From Methanobacteriaceae archaeon (GTDB lineage: Archaea; Methanobacteriota; Methanobacteria; Methanobacteriales; Methanobacteriaceae), in assembly GCA_030016715.1 (NCBI GenBank), contig JASEJD010000001.1, positions 1-64,000 of the forward strand: a stretch of DNA of 64,000 nt, in the 5' to 3' direction. A program made the position numbers and the translations under genes. Below the pieces are notes generated by a model. That model searched no databases. It was not told the DNA's origin and saw nothing but the letters and a program-made list of their open reading frames with translations. Shown piece after piece: positions 46,437 through 56,070 of this stretch (its first letter is position 1; every line of letters starts with the position of its first letter).

Positions 46437-47147
46437 TTAAGTAATTCCACTTAATCCACTAGACATTACAAATTGAATGAAAGCTCCTTGAGGAATTACT
46501 ACAATATTTCCTTGACTATATTGAGATATTGCAGCCTGTACCAGTGCTAGATATTTAGATTTATCTTTAGATGCATTAGCAACAGCCTTCATAACTTGTT
46601 CTATTGCATTACCTCTTGAAAGGCCACCCACATCTTGTTCTGACCGCAGATATTCAATTGAGCTACCATTAACATATCCTTGTCCCTCTATGTAAACCGG
46701 CCCTACAGCCTGAATCAATGCATCAACTGCCTCTGGTGTGATTACCACAACAATATCTGTTTTTTCTCCAGTGTTATACTCTACTATCTCCTGGGCCAAT
46801 TTTGCACTTTTTTCATTATCTTCATACCAGAAGGAGTCATGCAATAAAAGCCTGCTTACACCCTGTTTTTGAACCTCGGCTGGGGCAGCTTGAGTAGGAT
46901 GTGCCATCCCCCCAGGATAAACTGGTGTATTATTAATTATTTTCCCATCTTTAACCGTGATTATAAAACCCATATCTATGGCACCAATACCGGGTCTTGG
47001 TTCAGATGGGTCTGCTGCAAGAAAAAGCACTTTATGTTCTCCCTGCATTACATTCTGTTGTGCTGATAAATTAAACTGATAAGCAATGAATCCTAATCCT
47101 ACTATTAGGATAAATAGAATTACGATCACTACGTCTTTTCCTGACAT
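46437..47147 (-). CDS. DUF4012-type membrane-anchored protein
   Basis: This is a 236-residue protein with an N-terminal anchor (VVIVILFILIVGLGFIAYQF) and an external domain. KVLFLAADPSEPRPGIGAID, VVVITPEAVDALIQAVGPV and SRGNAIEQVMKAVANAS agree with DUF4012, a surface-domain family found in methanobacteria and Gram-positive bacteria and distantly like LytR-CpsA-Psr extracellular domains. A role at the pseudomurein wall is possible but unproven. AAAGGTGAATTT precedes ATG 47147. Confidence 0.65.
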   Translation of the reverse strand: MSGKDVVIVILFILIVGLGFIAYQFNLSAQQNVMQGEHKVLFLAADPSEPRPGIGAIDMGFIITVKDGKIINNTPVYPGGMAHPTQAAPAEVQKQGVSRLLLHDSFWYEDNEKSAKLAQEIVEYNTGEKTDIVVVITPEAVDALIQAVGPVYIEGQGYVNGSSIEYLRSEQDVGGLSRGNAIEQVMKAVANASKDKSKYLALVQAAISQYSQGNIVVIPQGAFIQFVMSSGLSGIT

Positions 47148-47353
47148 AAATTCACCTTTATTTGTTATGAGCTAACTTATAGAATTGTTAGAACTATTTT
47201 ATTTTTTATATTTCTATTTTTAATCGTATTTTTTATTTTTTTATTTATTTTTAAGTTTTTTTTATATTTTAGAAATAAATATATTAGATAATAATATATT
47301 CATTTAATTTAATGAGATTAAATATAATATAAATATTGTGTAGAATTTAGAAA

Positions 47354-48097
47354 ATGATCAATATGACAATTGCAATTGGAGTAGGAGAAAATCCATTGGT
47401 TGATAAAGCTATAAAAAAAATAGATTTCGAAGTAATTAGAGTTGAATCTGAAGACCAACTTGTAGATCTATTAATCAAAGGCCATGTAGATGCAGTTGTT
47501 AGAGGATCCTTGTCTGCGTCCAAGATAATGAATAAGATAAAGGATTCTTTTCCAAAACCGATTTATAGGGCTTCATTTTTAGAGATAGACCATCATAAAT
47601 TTCTCTTAGCACCTGTAGGTATTGATGAGGGAGATTCTATATCAGATAAAGTCCGGATAATTGAAAAATCATCAGAATTTTTAAAAAATATAGGAATTAC
47701 TCCAAAAATTGCTGTGATTTCAGGTGGCAGATCCCAGGATATAGGTAGAAGCAAGAAAATTGATAAATCTATCCTTGAAGGTAGGGAAGTTGTTAGGATC
47801 ACAAAGGATAAATATCCGGTTAAACATTATTATATATTAATTGAAGATGCAATTAAGGATGGATGTAATCTTATTTTAGCACCAGATGGTATTTCTGGAA
47901 ATTTAATATTCAGAACCCTAGTTTTTTTAGGTTCAGGGATAAGCTATGGTGCTGTAACATTGGGATTAGATAAAATCTTCATTGATACATCAAGATCTCA
48001 AAGCTTTGAAGGATTTGTAAGAGCTTTGAAATTTGCAAATTTCTTAGTTGAATTAAAGAGCGGTAATAAACATGTCAATTTTAACTCCAATTTATAA
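47354..48097 (+). CDS. mtxX: Methanogenesis marker protein 4 (MtxX-related)
   Basis: This is a 247-residue protein of the MtxX/methanogenesis-marker-4 family, found in nearly all methanogens and related in fold to phosphotransacetylase/PlsX-like proteins. Blocks are [70 protein letters not shown] and [20 protein letters not shown]. The exact reaction is not established. The start may be ATG 47354 or ATG 47363. It overlaps the uppS start by 26 bases. Confidence 0.88.
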   Translation: MINMTIAIGVGENPLVDKAIKKIDFEVIRVESEDQLVDLLIKGHVDAVVRGSLSASKIMNKIKDSFPKPIYRASFLEIDHHKFLLAPVGIDEGDSISDKVRIIEKSSEFLKNIGITPKIAVISGGRSQDIGRSKKIDKSILEGREVVRITKDKYPVKHYYILIEDAIKDGCNLILAPDGISGNLIFRTLVFLGSGISYGAVTLGLDKIFIDTSRSQSFEGFVRALKFANFLVELKSGNKHVNFNSNL

Positions 48098-48839
48098 GGT
48101 TTATGAGTGGTATATATCTCGCAATTTGAACCCTGAAAATATGCCAAAACATATTGCCATAATAATGGATGGTAATAGAAGATATTCCCGACTACAAGGA
48201 CAGAAAGAAGCTATTGAAGGGCATAAAAGAGGTATTAATACTTTGGAAAGTGTTCTGGATTGGTGTGTTGATCTGGGAATTGAAATTGTTACGGTTTACG
48301 CATTCTCAACTGAGAATTTCAATAGAAAACCCGAAGAAGTGGAAGGTTTAATGAGACTCTTCCAGGAGAATTTTGAGGGAATTGCTAAAAATAGGAAAAT
48401 ACATGATAATCAGGTTAAAGTTAAAGCGGTAGGTCAATTAGATTTACTCCCTGAAAATGTAAGGAATGCAATAAATATAGCAGAAGAATCAACAGCTTCT
48501 TACAATAAAAGACTCGTAAATATTGCAATCGGATATGATGGCCGCCTTGAGATACTGGATGCAATTAAAAAAATTGCGAAAGAGGTTAAAGAGGGTAAAC
48601 TGGATATTGATGATATTGATGAAGAATTGGTAAATAGAAATCTTTACACCGCGGGATTAGAGGATCCTAACCTTATAATTAGAACTAGTGGTGAAGAAAG
48701 ATTAAGCGGATTTCTATTATGGCAGTCATCTTACTCTGAATTATATTTCTGTGATAGTTTATGGCCGCAGCTGAGAAAAGTTGATTTTTTAAGGGCCTTA
48801 AGGTCTTACCAGCAAAGAGAAAGACGTTTTGGGGTCTAA
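48072..48839 (+). CDS. uppS: cis-Prenyltransferase (undecaprenyl-diphosphate synthase type)
   Basis: This is a 255-residue enzyme elongating an isoprenoid diphosphate with cis units to make the lipid carrier for surface glycans. [19 protein letters not shown] contains the catalytic Asp, [16 protein letters not shown] and [16 protein letters not shown] follow, and [20 protein letters not shown] with [10 protein letters not shown] close the core. Archaeal members typically use geranylgeranyl diphosphate. It overlaps mtxX by 26 bases and lies 63 bases before tatD. In this order the product likely serves pseudomurein or protein glycosylation. Confidence 0.94.
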   Translation: MSILTPIYKVYEWYISRNLNPENMPKHIAIIMDGNRRYSRLQGQKEAIEGHKRGINTLESVLDWCVDLGIEIVTVYAFSTENFNRKPEEVEGLMRLFQENFEGIAKNRKIHDNQVKVKAVGQLDLLPENVRNAINIAEESTASYNKRLVNIAIGYDGRLEILDAIKKIAKEVKEGKLDIDDIDEELVNRNLYTAGLEDPNLIIRTSGEERLSGFLLWQSSYSELYFCDSLWPQLRKVDFLRALRSYQQRERRFGV

Positions 48840-48902
48840 AATATAAATTTGAAGAGATCTGTTGATTTTTATATATACTTTAATTTTATGGGAGGTTAAA
48901 AA

Positions 48903-49661
48903 ATGATAGATACCCATTGTCATGTTGATTTTAAAGATTATAATAAAAACCGAGAAGAAGTTATAGAAAGAGCTAAAAAAGATTTGACATGTATTATTAA
49001 TTCTGGTGCAACATTAGGAGGTAATAGAAGAACACTTCAACTCATAAAGGATCATCAAAAATTTATATATGGAACTTTTGGTTTTCATCCGGTTAATGCG
49101 GCTAAAGCTGAAGCAGTGGTATTAAAAGATGTTAAAAAAGAAATATTATCCAATTTAGATAAAGCTGTTGCCCTGGGTGAAACTGGATTAGATTTTTATC
49201 ATACCACTGATCTGGAAGGTAAAAGAAAACAAGAAAAAGTATTTAATTCTTTCATTGACCTGGCATCAGAATATGAAATGCCCCTGTTAGTCCATGCACG
49301 TGATTCTGAAAGAAAAGCATTTGAAATGGTTAAAAAATATTCAGATATTCCTAATGTTGTATTTCACTGCTATAGTGGTGATGATGCCACGGCAAAAGAT
49401 ATAATAGATGAAGGATATTTCATATCAGTTTCCAGCATGATATGTTTTTCCAACCATCATCAAAATTTAATTAAAGATTTACCACTTTCTTATATGATTA
49501 CTGAGACCGATAGCCCCTACTTATCCCCCTTCAAGGGTAAAAGGAATGAACCATCCAATGTTAAATATGTAGTAAATAAGATAGCTGAAATTAAAGACCA
49601 GAGCTTTGATAAAATTGATAAATTAACTGAAAAGAATGCTAAAAAAGTTTTTAGAGTATAA
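48903..49661 (+). CDS. TatD-family metal-dependent hydrolase
   Basis: This is a 252-residue TIM-barrel metallohydrolase, a DNase in characterised members. All ligands are visible: IDTHCHVDFKDY, FGFHPVNA, LGETGLDFYHT with the bridging Glu, LVHARDSERKAF, VFHCYSGDDATA and ITETDSPYLSPFKGKRNEP. GGGAGGTTAAAAA precedes ATG 48903. It follows uppS on the same strand and may be the last gene of the mtxX-uppS unit. Confidence 0.92.
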   Translation: MIDTHCHVDFKDYNKNREEVIERAKKDLTCIINSGATLGGNRRTLQLIKDHQKFIYGTFGFHPVNAAKAEAVVLKDVKKEILSNLDKAVALGETGLDFYHTTDLEGKRKQEKVFNSFIDLASEYEMPLLVHARDSERKAFEMVKKYSDIPNVVFHCYSGDDATAKDIIDEGYFISVSSMICFSNHHQNLIKDLPLSYMITETDSPYLSPFKGKRNEPSNVKYVVNKIAEIKDQSFDKIDKLTEKNAKKVFRV

Positions 49662-49681
49662 TAATATTTTTAATCATTTTT

Positions 49682-50059
49682 TTACTCACTACTACCTTCA
49701 AAAACCTCTTTTGCAGCTTTTATTCCATTTATAGCTGCGGGAAATCCAGCATAAACCGCCATTTGAAGTATAATTTCTACTATTTCTTCTTTTGAGCATC
49801 CTGCATTTAAAGCTCCTTTAATATGACTTTTCAGTTGCATTTCTGCTGTTCCCATTGCGGTTAATGCTGCTACAGTGATCATCTCTCGAGTCTTCATATC
49901 CAAGCCGGGTCTTGAATAAATATCCCCATATGGAAATTCTACAACAAATTTAGCTAGATCTGGTGCAATAACATCTAAATTTTCCTTAAGATTATTAAAA
50001 GAATCAGGATTATATTTCTCCAATAGTTCCAGGCCTTTTTTAAATCTTTTATCATCCAT
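49682..50059 (-). CDS. Carboxymuconolactone decarboxylase-family protein
   Basis: This is a 125-residue AhpD-like all-helical protein. [24 protein letters not shown] (in parts) and [19 protein letters not shown] give the CMD pattern with the single Cys in AGCSKEE; the second Cys of AhpD peroxidase is absent. Methanogens often carry such genes; decarboxylase or redox roles are both possible. I choose ATG 50059 because AAAGGATTTG lies before it, rather than ATG 50077. It converges with tatD. Confidence 0.88.
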   Translation of the reverse strand: MDDKRFKKGLELLEKYNPDSFNNLKENLDVIAPDLAKFVVEFPYGDIYSRPGLDMKTREMITVAALTAMGTAEMQLKSHIKGALNAGCSKEEIVEIILQMAVYAGFPAAINGIKAAKEVFEGSSE

Positions 50060-50236
50060 TGTATCAAATCCTTTCATTTTTATTCAATTTAAATTATATG
50101 GTAGCTAACCATTACATTCCAGTTTTTAAATTATTATATTATTCTAGTAGATATAATAAGATAGATTAATTTAAATAATAAATGGTCAAAACTATAATTG
50201 AATTTAATGAGGGATTAGTTTTAAGTGGTGATTTTT

Positions 50237-50527
50237 TTGGTTAAAAGAGCTATGATTATAATTAGTTTATTTATAATTTCTTTGGGATTTTTTAATTACT
50301 CCTATGCAGATACTGCACCAGATTTAAGCCTTTTTGAAGATCTTGGAAATATCGACAACCTCAAAAATTTAACCGACCAAGCATTGTCCAATGCAACAAA
50401 TATAACTGAAAATACAGCTCAAGATATTGAAAAAGCTATAGGTCCTATAGAAGGTATATTGGATAGTATTAATTCAATTATACAACAACTTGAACAAATA
50501 TGGTGGAGTTTAACTGGTCAAGAGTAA
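50237..50527 (+). CDS. Small secreted protein
   Basis: This is a 96-residue protein with a signal peptide (KRAMIIISLFIISLGFF, then NYSYA as likely cleavage region) and an acidic, helical mature part (DTAPDLSLFEDLG, IGPIEGILDSINSIIQQLEQ). I do not recognise it. The start is probably TTG 50237, five bases after GGTGAT (50227-50232). The in-frame GTG codons at 50225 and 50228 overlap that ribosome binding site. It stands alone between two unrelated genes. Confidence 0.6.
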   Translation: MVKRAMIIISLFIISLGFFNYSYADTAPDLSLFEDLGNIDNLKNLTDQALSNATNITENTAQDIEKAIGPIEGILDSINSIIQQLEQIWWSLTGQE

Positions 50528-50664
50528 CAGAATTCATATAAATAACTGTTTTCTAATAATTTATCATCATATAAATAACAATTTATAATAAGTTATCATT
50601 TACAGACTCTATAATTATTTAGTTATAAAAAAAAACCCCCGGACCCCAATTATTAAGTGATATT

Positions 50665-51315
50665 ATGAAACCTTATGTCATTCTTAATGCTGCTATGACA
50701 CTGGATGGTAAAATTGCAACTAAAAATGGCAGTTCTGAAATTTCTGGTGATGATGATCTAAAAAGGGTGCATAAACTTAGAAAAGAATCTGATGCCATCA
50801 TGGTAGGAATTAATACTGTTTTAGCTGATGATCCCCGACTAACTATTCATAAAATACCTTCAGAGCCTGAAGATAATCCAATCAGAATAATAGTTGATAG
50901 TAAAGCCCGCACCCCCCTTAAATCTAGAATTCTAAATGATGAAGCCCCTACAATAATTGCAGTTACTAAAAATGCTCCCGCAGAAAAAGTAATGACGCTA
51001 AAAAAAAAGGTAGAAGTGTTATTTTTTGGTGAAAAAAAGGTAAATTTGGAGAAATTAATGGAAGAAATTGGGAAAAAAGGAGTTAAAAAGTTAATGCTGG
51101 AAGGAGGTTCTACTCTTAATTATTCCATGTTTGAAAAGAAATTAATAGATGAAGTTAGAGTATGTATAGCTCCTATGATAGTGGGTGGAATTAATGCTAA
51201 AACCTTGGTAGACGGATCTGGTGTAGATTACATGAAAAATGCCTACCAATTATCTCTAAAAAAATGTTATAGTTTAGGAAATGATCTTATTGTAGAATAT
51301 CTTGTAAATAAATAG
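50665..51315 (+). CDS. 2,5-Diamino-6-ribosylamino-pyrimidinone 5'-phosphate reductase (archaeal riboflavin/F420 pathway)
   Basis: This is a 216-residue RibD-C/DHFR-like reductase. NAAMTLDGKIATKNGSSEIS, ESDAIMVGINTVLADDPRLT, NPIRIIVDSKARTPL, LMLEGGSTLNYSMF and EVRVCIAPMIVGG are the family blocks. In archaea the stand-alone reductase reduces the ribosylamino-pyrimidine early in riboflavin and coenzyme F420 deazaflavin synthesis. There is no deaminase domain, unlike bacterial RibD. AAGTGATATT precedes ATG 50665. Just upstream is an odd GC-rich patch, CCCCCGGACCCC at 50635-50646. Confidence 0.92.
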   Translation: MKPYVILNAAMTLDGKIATKNGSSEISGDDDLKRVHKLRKESDAIMVGINTVLADDPRLTIHKIPSEPEDNPIRIIVDSKARTPLKSRILNDEAPTIIAVTKNAPAEKVMTLKKKVEVLFFGEKKVNLEKLMEEIGKKGVKKLMLEGGSTLNYSMFEKKLIDEVRVCIAPMIVGGINAKTLVDGSGVDYMKNAYQLSLKKCYSLGNDLIVEYLVNK

Positions 51316-51316
51316 G

Positions 51317-51484
51317 TCACCTATTTTGAATAAGTAATAAAACACCTATAACTACCAATATTATAACTGCTAACCATTTAATTATTTCAGTTATATTGGC
51401 TGGTACTAAAAAAGGCCATATAACTATGAAAATAGCAACTATAATCAAAAATACTCCAATCAGCCTGTTCTTAAAAGTCTCCAT
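51317..51484 (-). CDS. 55-residue two-helix membrane protein
   Basis: A short frame on the minus strand starts METFKNRLIGVFLIIVAIFI at 51484, continues VIWPFLVPANITEIIKWLA and ends VVIGVLLLIQNR before TGA. It has two membrane helices and a short charged end. It stops one base after the convergent reductase gene. A TATA-like TATATAATTATATATAAA region lies upstream at about 51508-51525, and GATGATGATATT is a weak ribosome binding site. Even codon use and membrane pattern make it credible. Function unknown. Confidence 0.65.
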   Translation of the reverse strand: METFKNRLIGVFLIIVAIFIVIWPFLVPANITEIIKWLAVIILVVIGVLLLIQNR

Positions 51485-51599
51485 AATATCATCATCAATA
51501 CTATTTTTTATATATAATTATATAAAATTTATTTTACCATTATATAAATTAACTCTATATCATTGACAAAAGTTAAGATATAACTTATTGAGGTATTAA

Positions 51600-53579
51600 A
51601 TGGAATTACCACTTTTAAGAGACGTAGTTGTTATTTTAGGTCTGACTGTAATTGTACTTTTTATATTTCAAAGACTAAAAATACCCAGTATTGTTGGATT
51701 TTTATTAACTGGGATTATTGCCGGGCCAAGTGTTCTTGGATTAATTAGTGCCACAAGAGAGGTTGAGATTTTAGCAGAAATTGGAATTATACTCCTGTTA
51801 TTTACTATTGGAATTGAATTTTCTCTTGACCGTTTTTCTAAGATGAAAAGATCAGTACTTATTGGAGGTTCCATACAAGTTATTTTAACCTTTATCATCT
51901 TTTTTTTAATAGCTTTACAGTGGGGATTATCAAATAATGAATCAATATTTATAGGACTTTTAGTATCTCTTAGCAGTACGGCTATTGTCTTAAAAATTCT
52001 ACAAGAAAGGGGAGAGCTGGATAGTTTATCGGGACGTACAGCATTCGGTATCTTGATATTCCAGGATATAGCTGTGGTGCCCATGGTGCTGTTAGTGCCT
52101 ATAATTGCTGGTCAAAGTTCTAATATAGCAGACTCCCTACTTCTACTATTCATAGAAGGTGTGGGAATAATAATTCTCACCTTGGTCTGTGCAAAATGGT
52201 TGATACCTCCACTATTATATCAAATTGCCCGTTTAAAAAATCGTGAATTATTTTTATTGAGTGTAATAGTTATATGTTTTGCAGTTACTTGGCTGACAAC
52301 AAGCATTGGATTATCCACAGCTCTGGGTGCTTTTTTAGCTGGTCTTATAATTTCTGAATCAGAATATAGCCATCAGGCTTTGGGAAATATTATCCCCTTC
52401 CAAGATTTGTTCACCAGCATATTTTTCATTTCAATTGGAATGTTATTAGATGTTAATTTCTTTATTCAGAACCCTATAATTATTATATTAGTGGCTGTAA
52501 TCCTAATATTGATAAAATCTTCAATTGCAGGTCTGGTTACTGGATTATTAGGCTATTCATTTCGTATAATGGTTCTAACTGGCCTCCTTTTATCCCAGAT
52601 AGGAGAATTCTCATTCATTTTAGCAGTAACGGGACTTGAATACAATCTAATAAATGGTGATATATACCAAATATTTTTAGGTGTTTCCATCTTAACCATG
52701 GCCCTCACACCATTCATAGTTGCAGCTGCACCAAAAACTGCGGATACATTATTAAAGCTACCTATACCTCATAAAATAAAATCTGGAACATACCCCATCG
52801 ATCAGAGCAGAGTTATATATAAAAAAGATCATCTGATCATTATAGGATTTGGTATTAATGGACAGAATGTGGCAAAAGCAGCGCAAACAGCACAAATTCC
52901 ATATAATATAATTGAAATAAACCCTGAACTTATAAAAAATGCAAAAACACATGAAACATCAGTAATATATGGGGATGCAACCCATGAACCTATTTTGAAA
53001 AAGGCGAATATTGAATCGGCTCGAGTAGTTGTGGTGGCCATTTCAGATCCATTGGGGACCCGTAAAATTACTGATATTGCTAAGAAACTTAATCCAAACA
53101 CCTATTTAATTGTAAGAACACGTTATATGCAAGAAATGGATTCATTATATAAGTTAGGGGCTGATGAAGTCATTCCAGAGGAATTTGAAACTTCAGTGGA
53201 AATTTTCAGCAGGGTTTTAGATAAATATGATGTATCACCAACAGATATAAGCAAATACATTAACAAGATACGGGCTGATAAGTATGAAATGTTTAGAAAC
53301 ATTTCAGATAACAAGTTCAATCTAGGTAGTTTTGATGTAAATGATTCAGATATGGAGATAAGTAACATTTTAATCAAGGATAACCCAGAATTTGTAGGTA
53401 AAACTCTTGCTGAGATAAAATTTGAGGAAAAATATAATGTCAATATAATACTTATAAAAAGAGACTCCCAAATCATCACACAACCCATAGAAACAACTAA
53501 AATAAAGGATAAAGATTCTCTGGTAGTAATTGGAAAAATTGAAGATATTAAATATCTTAAGGAGAGAATTAGTAAATAA
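51600..53579 (+). CDS. CPA2-family cation:proton antiporter with RCK domains (KefB/TrkA type)
   Basis: This is a 659-residue membrane transporter. About 12 helices span residues 1-375, with FQRLKIPSIVGFLLTGIIAGP, LLLFTIGIEFSLDRF, SLSSTAIVLKILQERGEL and FGILIFQDIAVVPMVLL typical of K+/Na+:H+ antiporters (the QDIAVVP block marks CPA2). An RCK-N/TrkA-N Rossmann domain follows (LIIIGFGINGQNVAKAAQ, VIYGDATHEPILKKANI) at about 400-530, and a TrkA-C domain (about 575-655) ends it. Nucleotide binding to RCK gates the flux. ATTGAGGTATTAA precedes ATG 51600. Confidence 0.92.
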   Translation: MELPLLRDVVVILGLTVIVLFIFQRLKIPSIVGFLLTGIIAGPSVLGLISATREVEILAEIGIILLLFTIGIEFSLDRFSKMKRSVLIGGSIQVILTFIIFFLIALQWGLSNNESIFIGLLVSLSSTAIVLKILQERGELDSLSGRTAFGILIFQDIAVVPMVLLVPIIAGQSSNIADSLLLLFIEGVGIIILTLVCAKWLIPPLLYQIARLKNRELFLLSVIVICFAVTWLTTSIGLSTALGAFLAGLIISESEYSHQALGNIIPFQDLFTSIFFISIGMLLDVNFFIQNPIIIILVAVILILIKSSIAGLVTGLLGYSFRIMVLTGLLLSQIGEFSFILAVTGLEYNLINGDIYQIFLGVSILTMALTPFIVAAAPKTADTLLKLPIPHKIKSGTYPIDQSRVIYKKDHLIIIGFGINGQNVAKAAQTAQIPYNIIEINPELIKNAKTHETSVIYGDATHEPILKKANIESARVVVVAISDPLGTRKITDIAKKLNPNTYLIVRTRYMQEMDSLYKLGADEVIPEEFETSVEIFSRVLDKYDVSPTDISKYINKIRADKYEMFRNISDNKFNLGSFDVNDSDMEISNILIKDNPEFVGKTLAEIKFEEKYNVNIILIKRDSQIITQPIETTKIKDKDSLVVIGKIEDIKYLKERISK

Positions 53580-53630
53580 AATATAATATTTTATGAATAA
53601 ATATTATAAGAATATTAGAAAATAATGAAA

Positions 53631-54296
53631 TTATAAAAGGTTTTTCTTTTTCAATATTCTTCGAGGGTTACCATCTAAAACTTTATTTATATGTTTCTCA
53701 TTCAGACCCGCTCCTAAAGCGATCTTATGAGCAGTTTCGTAGGAAATCAAATCACTAGGAGAATGAGTATCCGTATCAAGAACCAAATCTGCACCAACTT
53801 CCAATGCCACATCCGCCACATGACCATTGGCTAAACAATGCCCTCGCCGAGCGCTCAATTCAAGTGCGATATCATTTTCACGTGCAATTTCAGCTTCTTC
53901 AATTGTTATTAAACCAGGATGTGCCAATACATCAATTTCAGGACAATTAACAGCACCAAGATTGGTTCCTTCTATTACTGGCTCTGCTAGGGTTTCTCCA
54001 TGCACCACGATTATCTCTGCCCCTAGTTTTCTGGATTGTTTGGCTAGTTTACATATTACCTCTACTGGTGTATGAGTAATTTCAACTCCGGGGATTACAT
54101 TGATATCCCAGTTATCTTGAATATCATTAATCGCTTTTATTATGCGCTCAACACAATCAATATTAGATGCATCCACATGATCAGTAATAGCAACTGCTTG
54201 ATGATCCAAAACATGAGCACGGCGGGCAATTTCAGATGGTAAAAGTTCACCATCACTAAATAAACTATGAGTGTGAAGATCTATCCTTTTTTTAAT
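53631..54296 (-). CDS. PHP-domain phosphoesterase with non-canonical start
   Basis: This is a PHP-family metal-dependent phosphoesterase (histidinol-phosphatase-like). The frame includes [86 protein letters not shown] and [10 protein letters not shown], a complete set of metal ligands. The first pair (DLHTHS) lies upstream of the only canonical in-frame start (TTG 54209). In the 23 codons between the upstream in-frame TGA and DLHTHS there is no ATG, GTG or TTG. The best start is ATT 54296, six bases after GGGGGAT. A one-base gain in the A7 run would instead join ATG 54310. Confidence 0.75.
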   Translation of the reverse strand: MKKRIDLHTHSLFSDGELLPSEIARRAHVLDHQAVAITDHVDASNIDCVERIIKAINDIQDNWDINVIPGVEITHTPVEVICKLAKQSRKLGAEIIVVHGETLAEPVIEGTNLGAVNCPEIDVLAHPGLITIEEAEIARENDIALELSARRGHCLANGHVADVALEVGADLVLDTDTHSPSDLISYETAHKIALGAGLNEKHINKVLDGNPRRILKKKNLL

Positions 54297-54582
54297 TTGA
54301 TATCCCCCATTTAAATAGGTAAAAAATATTATTGTTTTTCAACTATTAAATATTTAATGAATATAGAATTAACATTGTTAGCAAATGAATTTATTAGCAA
54401 TTAGATGATTATTGGAAATAATAATTAGAAGATCAATAATTGAATCATATTAAATACTCTATGAATCTATAATTGAATGATATTAAATGTACCACTGGAT
54501 ATTAATGCTTGTATTGTGATTGAAAATATAAACAATGAAGGAGTATCAAAGATTTAATTTTACTACCTTATTCGTGATAAAA

Positions 54583-55458
54583 ATGGAGTATTCAATTTTT
54601 GTTCCAGGCCATATAACTGGTTTTTTTCAGATAATTGATAATATTAACCCTTTAAAAAAGGGATCCCGAGGATCAGGAGTAGTATTGAATAAAGGAGTAA
54701 CCACTCATCTTAAGATTGATGAAGGGAAAGAAAGGGTGAAGGTGAAAATAAATGGGGAAAAAGATGACAAAAATGCATCAGTTACTCGAAAAACAGTGGA
54801 TTTAATAATATCAAAATTTAATTTAGAGGATTTATCTATAGAAATTGACCATGAAGTTGATGTACCCATTGGGGCAGGATTTGGAACATCTGCCTCAGGA
54901 GCTCTGGGAACTTCACTTTCTATTGTAAAGGCCCTAAAGTTACCCTTATCATATTATGATGCGGCTAGTATTGCCCATATAGCTGAAGTTGAAATGATGA
55001 GTGGTTTAGGTGATGTGATTGCTGAGATAATGGGGGGAATAGTAATAAGAACTAGGGAAGGAGCTCCAGGAATAGGTATGACTGATAAGGTAATTACAGA
55101 AGATCTTTATGTCATTACCAAAACACTTGGAAAACTGGACACTGCCAGTATAATAGACCATCCTCAGTTAAAAGAGAAGATAAGTAGTACTGGTAAAATA
55201 ATGATACAGGAAATTATTAATAACCCCTATCCTGACCAATTCATGGATTTATCCTATAAATTTGCATTAGAAACGTCCTTGATCAATGAAGAAGTGTTGG
55301 AAATTGTTGAAATAATGAAAGAGGAATCAATAGGTGCTTCAATGGCCATGTTAGGAAATACTGCATTTTCATTATCTGAAAAGCCAGAAAGCAGTTTAGA
55401 AAATGTTTTAGTTTCTAAAATTGATTTTCAAGGTCCAAGATTCATAAATCAATATTAG
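54583..55458 (+). CDS. Pantoate kinase (GHMP family)
   Basis: This is a 291-residue archaeal kinase that phosphorylates pantoate for coenzyme A synthesis, which in archaea precedes condensation with beta-alanine. It starts MEYSIFVPGHITGFFQI and has the GHMP loop DVPIGAGFGTSASGALGTSL and AEVEMMSGLGDVIAEIMGG, typical of PoK. I use ATG 54583, four bases after GTGAT. The ATG at 54535 would add 16 residues not expected in the family. It is 29 bases before the methyltransferase-like gene. Confidence 0.9.
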   Translation: MEYSIFVPGHITGFFQIIDNINPLKKGSRGSGVVLNKGVTTHLKIDEGKERVKVKINGEKDDKNASVTRKTVDLIISKFNLEDLSIEIDHEVDVPIGAGFGTSASGALGTSLSIVKALKLPLSYYDAASIAHIAEVEMMSGLGDVIAEIMGGIVIRTREGAPGIGMTDKVITEDLYVITKTLGKLDTASIIDHPQLKEKISSTGKIMIQEIINNPYPDQFMDLSYKFALETSLINEEVLEIVEIMKEESIGASMAMLGNTAFSLSEKPESSLENVLVSKIDFQGPRFINQY

Positions 55459-55487
55459 ATAGGCTTCTAAAAACCTTTAAGATTGAC

Positions 55488-56015
55488 ATGATTAGACTTG
55501 TGTATAATATTAAAGATTACAGAGACTTGTTAAGAAAAATTGTGATGCCTGAGGATACTGTAGTGGAATTAGGGTGTCATGTTGGTAATTCCACCTATAT
55601 AATATCAGAATTAGCATATAAAGGCCGGGTAGTTTCATTGGATAACAGCCCCGAATCTGTGGATAAGATGGAATCCCTTATGAAAAAATATTCTAATTTG
55701 GAATTTTTAAAAGCAGATGTTAGACTTCATGAAACTCTTGAAATTGTCTTTAAGAAGATAGATAAATGTGATGTATTATCTATAGATTTAGGTGGAGGAT
55801 ATCATCCTGATACTACTTTTAAGGTCTTTTTTATCTGGGCCTCCACATTGAAACCCCGCGAAACCCTGATTAGAAATCGTGGTTTAATAGATTTTGTTAA
55901 TTCATCCCTTGCAGTTGATGATTTTAAATCCGAAGAAGGTTGGCTAGAATCATCTGGAGATGATGGTATTCCACCTCGACTAAAAGAATTGAAACTTTGG
56001 TCTTCTAAATTATGA
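55488..56015 (+). CDS. SAM-dependent methyltransferase-like protein
   Basis: This is a 175-residue Rossmann-like protein. TVVELGCHVGNSTYIISELA is motif I (SAM loop), VVSLDNSPESVDKME motif II, LEFLKADVRLHE motif III, and CDVLSIDLGGGYHPD motif IV. This fits class I methyltransferases, close to small archaeal proteins of unknown target. The C-terminal region is short and polar (GWLESSGDDGIPPRLKEL). It follows pantoate kinase closely and may be cotranscribed. Confidence 0.82.
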   Translation: MIRLVYNIKDYRDLLRKIVMPEDTVVELGCHVGNSTYIISELAYKGRVVSLDNSPESVDKMESLMKKYSNLEFLKADVRLHETLEIVFKKIDKCDVLSIDLGGGYHPDTTFKVFFIWASTLKPRETLIRNRGLIDFVNSSLAVDDFKSEEGWLESSGDDGIPPRLKELKLWSSKL

Positions 56016-56070
56016 TCTGGTTTTAAATTTTTCCTAATTAATAGATTAAAGTCTTGATTTCCTATTATTA

